The position numbers and the translations under genes are program-made. Positions 7,599 through 12,700 of a DNA stretch of 15,882 nucleotides are shown here, piece by piece. The stretch is from positions 432 through 16,313 of the forward strand of contig JALNYR010000051.1 in assembly GCA_023229725.1 (NCBI GenBank), given 5' to 3'. The stretch is from Dehalococcoidia bacterium (GTDB taxonomy: Bacteria; Chloroflexota; Dehalococcoidia; GIF9; AB-539-J10). The notes below the pieces were generated by a model that was not told where the DNA came from, ran no database searches, and worked only from the letters and a program-made list of their open reading frames with translations. How positions within the stretch are numbered: position 1 is the stretch's first letter; each line of letters opens with the position of its first letter.

Positions 7599-8054
7599 AT
7601 GAACGCAACGCTCGGCGTCGTCGAAACGCACAGCCTTGACGAAATTGCAGCCGCGTTCAACGCGGAACTACTACGCGCACTTGCCGACCGCACCCACGTG
7701 ACATCCGGCGACATCCGGCGTGCAGCATGCATAGGCTATCTGTTACCGGCCAGTGGTGTCGGCGCGGAGATACGTTATGAAGACGACGCAAGGCTGGCCG
7801 CGATCGGCTACGCTGGGAGATTTCTGGCCAGTTTAGGCTGGATTCCTGCCGGTACCACTGTCGGCCAGCGTCTGCTTGCCGAATTCTTGGCCGATTGCAT
7901 AGTCTGTCAGGCCGTGGTGCACGCCGCGGTATATGCACACGGTGCACACGCAATCTATCTGATCGGATTCAGCACCGAGTATGAGTATAAATACCCACAG
8001 ACGGGGTGCCTCGGTGTGACCCTGACATGTGCAATCGCGCTCGCCGATGTATGA
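7599..8054 (+). CDS. Unrecognised 151-residue protein with R-x-A-A-x-G-Y-A-G motif
   Basis: The frame opens with an ATG at 7569, but MAGKKKGKEK before the second ATG looks like a translated A-rich leader, so 7599 (MNATLGVVETHSLDE) is preferred. The protein is mostly helical and alanine-rich and carries RLAAIGYAG at residues 65-73. The 162-residue protein at 11795-12283 has RIAAMGYAG at residues 86-94, preceded in both cases by helical sequence. The two may be members of one lineage-specific family. The C-terminal third contains CIVCQAVVHAAVYAHGAHAIYL, moderately hydrophobic but too broken for a confident membrane segment. I recognise no known family. Its start lies 97 bp after the RING-frame stop of the upstream gene on the same strand. 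Confidence 0.6.
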   Translation: MNATLGVVETHSLDEIAAAFNAELLRALADRTHVTSGDIRRAACIGYLLPASGVGAEIRYEDDARLAAIGYAGRFLASLGWIPAGTTVGQRLLAEFLADCIVCQAVVHAAVYAHGAHAIYLIGFSTEYEYKYPQTGCLGVTLTCAIALADV

Positions 8055-8343
8055 TGTCGGTCGGCACCTAAATGACAAAATCAGCAGAACCCGCAATTTC
8101 CTGCCGATGGGGAGTGCCAGCGGTACCGGCAGCACGGCTGGTCATCCACAGAAGACGGGAAAAATAACAACAGACATGAACAATTTACCGTGCCGATCCG
8201 GTGACGTGTACAATTGGCTGCAATTGGTTCAGATCCACCGCATAAATAGGCTCGGAGTGCGGCTTATTTTGTACAAAACGAAAGTTTAGACAGAGCGAAG
8301 CGGCAGCAACAAACAAAAAACGAGCAAGCCCAAGGCGACATTT
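8055..8343. other. Interval upstream of the Fanzor-like gene
   Basis: This 289 bp stretch holds no convincing complete gene. It is less G/C-rich than its surroundings. A frame beginning at the ATG at 8176 (MNNLPCRSGDVYNW) runs to a TAG at 8287-8289, in the same frame as the Fanzor-like gene but separated from its recognisable sequence by that stop. A 22 bp imperfect palindrome lies at 8114-8135. The left end of the mobile element probably lies in here, but I see no terminal repeat that fixes it. Confidence 0.3.
8114..8135. repeat. 22 bp imperfect palindrome
   Basis: The outer arms GTGC/GCAC and the central perfect palindrome CGGTACCG are separated by three unpaired bases on each side. It lies 60 bp after the stop of the preceding gene and could form a hairpin in RNA, or mark an element end. 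It is short enough to be chance. Confidence 0.3.
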
Positions 8344-10248
8344 GTGTCGAACAAGCCGACGCCCTTCTGGAACGATACTTGCACCAGGGTGACCGCGCTG
8401 CTGTGGGCCCCCGACGGGAGGTCGGCCAACCCCGAGGGACTGCCGGTCGTCCGTGCCGTGGCGGGCAAGGCCCGCGGGAACGAGCGCGCGGAGCGGAAGG
8501 AGGCGAGGAAGAAGCGCAGAAAGAAGAGGGAGAAGGCGAAGGCAGACAGAGCGGCCAGACTGGAGATGGGCAGGGCGATCTTCGAACCCGACCCGGAGTG
8601 CCTGGAGAAGTTCGAGGAGGGGTTCGCGGCGGAGGTGCGCACCGCCAAGAAGCTCGACTCGCGCAAGCGGGGGAAGGAGAAGTTGGGCAGGCGCTGCCAG
8701 AAGCTCCGGATCTTCCCGACGCCCGAGCAGGAGGCCGTCCTCACGGACTGGTTCGAGGCGGTCCGGACGATCAAGAACGTCGTCATCCAGCACGTCAACG
8801 AGACGCACGCGTACGGAATGCGCCAGCTGCGGGGTGCGGCGGGGCTCGTCAAGGGAAAGAGCTTCATGCAGCACCTCCCCCGGCGGCTCCACGGAATCCC
8901 CCGGGCCACGGTCGACCAGGCAGTCCGGGACTGCGAGAAGGACTGCAAGTCGAGGCTGGCCCAGCGCAGGGCAGCCATCGGAAGGGAGGTCTGGCGCGAC
9001 TGCTTCCGTGCCGTGCGCAAGCGGAAAGCCGAGGAGCTGGACAAGGCGGAACGCACCGCGGCCTGCAGGCTGATATCGGAGAGATCCGCCGCGGACGCAA
9101 AGACGTGGAAGTTCGCCTTCAATGGGAAGCGGGATCTTCGCGAGACGCTGGTCCTCTCGAACAGACCGTTGAATCAGGCGAGCTCGGCGTTCACAACGCT
9201 CCTCGGTAACCCCAGCAACCGCACGGTCATGCGGACGGCGGAGGACATCGACGGGCGCACTTCTGCGCTGCCGGACGTGTTCCTCTCCGACTGCCGATTG
9301 ATCCACGAGAAGACCATCGGGGAGTACTACCTGTGCATCCCGACGGCGAGGCCGATACGCACCGTGCAGGAGCACGAGATGCCGATCGTGGTGTCGATCG
9401 ACCCGGGCGTGAAGACGTTCGCCACGGTCTACGACCCCGTCGCCGGGACTATCACCGAGCACGGCAAGTCCGGCCCCGGCCAAGCGTTCGGGCTGGCCGG
9501 TCGCACCACGGAGAACGCGAAGAAGGCCAGCCGGAGGACGTGGGGAGTCGGAGCGTCGGTCACGTTCCTGAAGCGCAAGGCGGACCGGATCGCCGCGATG
9601 GCCGCAGAGGACCTGCGCAATGCCGACGCGGCGAGGGAGGCGGCAGAATCGGAGATGAAGGGCACCGAAGAGCACCGGGCGGCAGTTCAGGAGAGGCGTA
9701 GGTGCGCTCGGAGGGCCCAGAGGAAAAGGCGCGCGGCCGCGCGTGTCAGGAAGCGCTCGCGGGATCTCGTGGCGGCCATGCACTGGCGCACTGCCATCGA
9801 GCTGTGCCAGAAGGCGGACGTCATCCTGCTCCCGGACTTCAGGCCGTCCCGAAAGGTCCCGAGGAACGATCCCACCGGCAAGCTCCGCAGGATCGGCAAG
9901 GTCACGGTCACGAGGATGCTCGGGCAGGCGCACGCGACGTTCCGGGACAGGCTGGTCTCCAAGGCGGAGGAGTACGGCGTGAGGGTTGAGAAGGTCCGCG
10001 AGGACTTCACCAGCGTGACCTGCGGGTCGTGCGGGAAAATCAACCGGAAGCTCGGCGCCGACCGGGTCTTCAAGTGTCCCCACTGCGGGTGGGAGGTCGG
10101 CCGGGACGCAAACGGCGCCCGCAACGTCTTCCTCCGCTACATCGCTGACAACGGGCTGTGCGTGTCCCCGAACAAGAAGAACCAACAACACCCGAGGAAA
10201 GGGCAACTGGCGCCCGTTCCGTGTCCCGCCACTACCGGGAAAAAATAG
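8344..10248 (+). CDS. Fanzor-like (eukaryotic TnpB/OrfB) RNA-guided nuclease, 5' end uncertain
   Basis: About 634 residues are open from a GTG at 8344; residue numbers below count from there. RuvC-I is VVSIDPGVKTFATVY with catalytic D353. The RuvC-II position reads VILLPDF (D498) where TnpB has glutamate. TSVTCGSCG and CPHCGWEV form the zinc finger C560, C563, C578, C581, and GRDANGARN (D588) is RuvC-III. An arginine/lysine-rich coiled-coil insertion separates RuvC-I and II. Fanzors are eukaryotic and viral TnpB homologues that cut DNA guided by an RNA encoded next to the gene, and giant viruses carry them. No ATG lies between the TAG at 8287 and codon 75 (8566), yet residues 1-34 look like genuine N-terminal sequence. 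Translation may therefore need an upstream exon, a non-ATG start or the shorter start, or the gene may be damaged. No serine recombinase partner is visible. Confidence 0.8.
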   Translation: MSNKPTPFWNDTCTRVTALLWAPDGRSANPEGLPVVRAVAGKARGNERAERKEARKKRRKKREKAKADRAARLEMGRAIFEPDPECLEKFEEGFAAEVRTAKKLDSRKRGKEKLGRRCQKLRIFPTPEQEAVLTDWFEAVRTIKNVVIQHVNETHAYGMRQLRGAAGLVKGKSFMQHLPRRLHGIPRATVDQAVRDCEKDCKSRLAQRRAAIGREVWRDCFRAVRKRKAEELDKAERTAACRLISERSAADAKTWKFAFNGKRDLRETLVLSNRPLNQASSAFTTLLGNPSNRTVMRTAEDIDGRTSALPDVFLSDCRLIHEKTIGEYYLCIPTARPIRTVQEHEMPIVVSIDPGVKTFATVYDPVAGTITEHGKSGPGQAFGLAGRTTENAKKASRRTWGVGASVTFLKRKADRIAAMAAEDLRNADAAREAAESEMKGTEEHRAAVQERRRCARRAQRKRRAAARVRKRSRDLVAAMHWRTAIELCQKADVILLPDFRPSRKVPRNDPTGKLRRIGKVTVTRMLGQAHATFRDRLVSKAEEYGVRVEKVREDFTSVTCGSCGKINRKLGADRVFKCPHCGWEVGRDANGARNVFLRYIADNGLCVSPNKKNQQHPRKGQLAPVPCPATTGKK

Positions 10249-10466
10249 ATTCGCCTCGAAGGAGAAGGAGCCATCGGGCCCATTGCACTAAAGGGTACCG
10301 CGCTCTGATCTTGAAAGTAAAAACGTGTTTTCACACGCCACAAGGAATCTCAATGTAGGGTGCAGAGTCGATCATGTCGGTCATATTCTTGCGTTTTTTC
10401 ACGGTTGTTCACCAATTGTGTTCACCGCGAGTCCTTTAAACGCCCGAAAAGGTATGGACAACACTT
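10249..10466. other. 3' flank of the Fanzor-like gene, candidate guide-RNA region
   Basis: This 218 bp non-coding interval separates the Fanzor-like stop from the stop of the convergent minus-strand gene. In TnpB and Fanzor elements the guide RNA (omega RNA) is usually encoded over the 3' end of the nuclease gene and into its right flank, ending at the element boundary. I see only weak pairing (GTG-TTTT-CAC near 10325-10335) and no terminal repeat, so neither the RNA nor the boundary can be placed from sequence reading alone. Confidence 0.25.
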
Positions 10467-11246
10467 CTACAGTGCAGCCAGCCTGGCCGCGGGCACGCCG
10501 GTCCACATTGGCTCGCTGGCCAGATCGTCGAGCACGGCGGTGACACTGGCATCGCCCATTTTTTCCATCATCATCAATCCGACCAGGTTGCCCGTGTGCA
10601 TCAACACGCGCCTCATGGCATCCCGATTAATGCGTCCAGTGTACGCAACATAGACCAGTGCGATCGAATCTTGGCGCGAGTGCGATTTGCGTGCCTCGCG
10701 TACGAAATTCTCATCCGTGATCCGGAACAGCTCCCGGTACCGAGCAACCCGGTGACTGGTCGCTTTAGGGAGCCGCGTTATCGGGCCAATCATAATGACT
10801 GGACCATCTGGCGGGGGATCGTCGAACTTCACCGCTCCCGGGCCAATTCTACCAGCGATCACATCGACAGCATCGAGCGCTCGTGCACGCCTCGCGCGGG
10901 ATCCGACCATGCGCGCGAGGCTGTCGCCCCACAGTCCGTAACTGTGCTGGATGATGCCATCGGCCAACTCGACAGCATCGGTTGTGAACAGTATGTCCAA
11001 CGCCCGGTCGGTCACTTTATAGCCCCGGCTCATCAGCGTCATGATCACCATCTCCTGTTGGGTCGATCTTTCCGGATCGTACCCCGCCAGTATCATGCCG
11101 ATCGGATCGATACCGACCCCGAGTCCGCGGAGGTAATCGAGCAAGACGTTGATGCTCGATGGGTGCTTCGACAGCTCCACGATCGACCCCGCGATGCTGT
11201 CATCGGCCTCGTCGCTGTCACCACGCCCGGAACCAGTGTTGCCCAT
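10467..11246 (-). CDS. Unrecognised 259-residue protein with N-myristoylation-type N terminus
   Basis: The ATG at 11246 is preferred because ACACAAA precedes it; an in-frame opening extends to 11435 but passes through non-coding-like A/T-rich DNA. The protein begins MGNTGSGRGDSDEADD. Glycine at position 2 and serine at position 6 fit the consensus for N-myristoylation, which would anchor it to membranes or into a virion envelope. The rest is mostly helical with GYDPERSTQQEMVIMTLM near residues 70-87, a DDPPPDGPV loop and a methionine-rich LVGLMMMEKMGD near the C terminus. I recognise no family. A weak resemblance in its last 70 residues to the 162-residue protein further right (VAYTG for GYAG) is not enough to call homology. 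Confidence 0.65.
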   Translation of the reverse strand: MGNTGSGRGDSDEADDSIAGSIVELSKHPSSINVLLDYLRGLGVGIDPIGMILAGYDPERSTQQEMVIMTLMSRGYKVTDRALDILFTTDAVELADGIIQHSYGLWGDSLARMVGSRARRARALDAVDVIAGRIGPGAVKFDDPPPDGPVIMIGPITRLPKATSHRVARYRELFRITDENFVREARKSHSRQDSIALVYVAYTGRINRDAMRRVLMHTGNLVGLMMMEKMGDASVTAVLDDLASEPMWTGVPAARLAAL

Positions 11247-11294
11247 TTTGTGTAATGACGTTTGACGGAAATTTCCTGTTCGCGACGTTTCTCG

Positions 11295-11305
11295 TTTTAT
11301 ATTAA
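11295..11305 (-). promoter_or_regulatory. Possible TATA element for the 259-residue gene
   Basis: On the minus strand TTAATATAAAA lies 49-59 bases upstream of the ATG at 11246, a spacing that would allow a TATA box followed by a leader of about 25 bases. It is the best-placed TATA-like sequence in the window but has no independent support. Confidence 0.3.
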
Positions 11306-11407
11306 CAATACCTCTCTTGCCTCCATTGGCGATAAGCGATAAAAATAAAAAAAACAAAGCACGCGGCACGCACGCATCCTTTAAAAAAGCAACCATAGCA
11401 CTTCTCA

Positions 11408-11596
11408 ATGAGCACCAAAGATACCCAGAGACCAATTACCGTGACCGAGGTACGTCGCTCCCCTGTACGTGATGCCTCACCCGGAAACTCGGCATCGCAG
11501 GGCAATGAATGCCCCGAATGCGGGGCGCGTGCTATCGTCCATCACTCGGCTTGTGAATCGTGCCTGGCGTGCGGATGGTCCCGGTGCGGCAAGTGA
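11408..11596 (+). CDS. Small zinc-ribbon protein, 62 residues
   Basis: The ATG at 11408 opens a 62-residue frame. After a hydrophilic, disordered-looking N terminus it ends in a zinc ribbon: NECPECGAR (C35, C38), then SACESC (C49, C52) and LACGWSRCGK (C55, C60). The pattern CPECG...C..CGWS.C resembles the C-terminal zinc ribbon of class II (B12-dependent) ribonucleotide reductases and stand-alone ribbons in viruses. Which four cysteines bind metal cannot be settled, but C35/C38 with C52/C55 is the best-spaced set. With no reductase domain here it is probably an independent protein-protein or nucleic-acid binding module. It starts 161 bp from the divergent 259-residue gene. Confidence 0.65.
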   Translation: MSTKDTQRPITVTEVRRSPVRDASPGNSASQGNECPECGARAIVHHSACESCLACGWSRCGK

Positions 11597-11698
11597 TGCC
11601 CCCTTTCCGCTGTCGCGTCTCATGCACGGGCCACCGCGGAGCGAAAACCATCCATCGGACACACACACCCCATACACCACAGTATACACTTTTAGCAA

Positions 11699-11706
11699 CC
11701 CCCCCC
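11699..11706. repeat. C8 homopolymer between convergent genes
   Basis: A run of eight C lies in the 198 bp non-coding gap between the stop of the zinc-ribbon gene and the stop of the convergent 162-residue gene. Comparable runs occur at 732-741 (G10), 3337-3343 (C7) and 6632-6639 (G8), all outside the favoured coding frames. Confidence 0.4.
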
Positions 11707-11794
11707 GCGGGTTTGGAAAATCTTCATTTTGGTGCGTGTGTTCTACAGTAAAGCCAGTGCCACAAGTTCGCACAGCCTCGCAGTGGTCTGCTGA

Positions 11795-12283
11795 TTATTC
11801 ACGCAGATATGTGATCATGAATTCCGCGGCCAAACCGCGATAGGCCGGTACGCTAAACGCAGCTTCGACCAGGTCCGCGGCAGCGCTGGATATGCCCGTA
11901 TGCCGAAGCGCGGGAGCGAATGCCAGCAGACACCGGAGTTTGAATGGGTCGGCATCGAATGCGGCCATGAGTTGCGGCAAGACCTGCACTAGCTCGATGC
12001 ACCCGGCATAGCCCATCGCCGCGATTCGGCCGGAATCGGTCGCGAATTCGTGCAGAGCCGCGGGTACCTCCGAGGGGTGGCTCCGGCCGCGGGAACGCAG
12101 TGACCGTTGCATGGCCACTAGGCGCGCCCGGTCATCATCGAATGCGGCAGCGAGGATGTCCACCGGAACATCGACCGCGTACCTTGCCAGCACACGCGAC
12201 CGGACCCTGTCCGTCGGCAGAACCGAGATGTACTCGGCCAGTGAAAGTCCGTCTAACCGCGGAGTTGCTGCGATATCGTACAT
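11795..12283 (-). CDS. Unrecognised 162-residue protein, full copy of a duplicated gene
   Basis: The ATG at 12283 (MYDIAATPRLDGLSLAEY) gives 162 residues. The frame extends further upstream, but the ATG is supported because a second copy at the right end of the window has an ATG at exactly the same place and diverges in the non-coding DNA above it. The protein is helical and alanine-rich, with RIAAMGYAG at residues 86-94, a motif shared with the 151-residue protein at 7599-8054. There is no membrane segment, signal peptide or metal-binding pattern. I recognise no family. The gene is divergent from the decarboxylase fragment beginning at 12346, and the whole divergent arrangement is duplicated at 15706-15882. 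Confidence 0.65.
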   Translation of the reverse strand: MYDIAATPRLDGLSLAEYISVLPTDRVRSRVLARYAVDVPVDILAAAFDDDRARLVAMQRSLRSRGRSHPSEVPAALHEFATDSGRIAAMGYAGCIELVQVLPQLMAAFDADPFKLRCLLAFAPALRHTGISSAAADLVEAAFSVPAYRGLAAEFMITYLRE

Positions 12284-12357
12284 CCTCCGATACGTTTTTA
12301 TGTTTTTTTGTGGAGAGAGGGGGAACAAATAAAGTGAGGAAGGAAATGACTGGGACA
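12172..12357. repeat. Left copy of a duplicated divergent promoter module
   Basis: This segment matches 15706-15882 in the same orientation. It covers the first 37 codons of the 162-residue gene (minus strand), its upstream DNA and the ATG plus first codons of a plus-strand frame (TGGGACA at the end of both). The coding part is nearly identical. In the non-coding part TCCTCCGATACGTTTTT and ACAAATAAAG are conserved while the sequence between has changed length, which marks those two blocks as likely functional elements. Confidence 0.8.
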
Positions 12358-12598
12358 CGTCGCGAAGTCGTGATCGCGCTGGCGGCGATATTGCTGAACT
12401 GCACGACGATGATCGTGGTACAGTATCGCGGTGGACCGGGCGATCGAATTTGCGAGGGCGCAGGTTGCGGCGGGAGCGGACTGGATCGGGGTGGGGGACG
12501 CGGCGTGCTCGTTGATCGAGCCGCGGCACTACGAGGGCGCAGTGCTGGAGCATGAGAGGCGGCTGGTCGATGCGATCCACGGGATGGGGGCCAGGGTT
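12346..12598 (+). pseudogene. Frameshifted fragment of a uroporphyrinogen decarboxylase/MtbA-family gene
   Basis: From the ATG at 12346 one frame reads MTGTRREVVIALAAILLNCT and degenerates after about residue 25. About ten codons on, the frame starting at 12431 reads DRAIEFARAQVAAGADWIG, then VGDAACSLIEPRHYE and RRLVDAIHGMGARV. Together these match the URO-D/MtbA barrel pattern 'e.l....te..i.yakaqieaGAdvigigDp.aSli...y......y.k.lidaih..Ga.v.lHicG'. A single-base frame change near 12420 joins the two. Similarity stops at about 12598, where A/T-rich DNA begins, so the catalytic C-terminal half is missing. The family acts in haem synthesis and methyl transfer. This is a broken piece, probably captured from a bacterial or host gene, and is not expected to be active. 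Confidence 0.6.
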
Positions 12599-12700
12599 TT
12601 AAATTCTTTTGTGGGACTCTCAATTTGATTTTGTTTTTTTGTTTTTAAAAAAAGCTGAAGCGTCCTCAAACCCTTCTCTTTTTTTTCAAATTCTCCCACC
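12599..12700 (+). promoter_or_regulatory. A/T- and pyrimidine-rich leader of the NAA15 gene
   Basis: About 100 bp of low-G/C DNA with long T-runs and a TTTTTAAAAAAAGC stretch is followed by CCTTCTCTTTTTTTTCAAATTCTCCCACC directly before the ATG. The CCACC-ATG context is a strong eukaryotic initiation site. The pyrimidine tract could belong to a promoter or, less likely, a splice acceptor. Confidence 0.4.

Noticed and set aside
6698..7639. Single-frame reading of the repeat protein to 7639
   Set aside because: After residue 214 the sequence is low quality and overlaps the next gene, while the neighbouring frame gives a complete RING finger ending at 7502.
8185..10206. 673-codon open frame on the minus strand opposite the Fanzor-like gene
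   Set aside because: Long antisense frames arise readily opposite G/C-rich genes. The product is a leucine/arginine-rich string without motifs, whereas the plus strand has clear RuvC and zinc-finger motifs.
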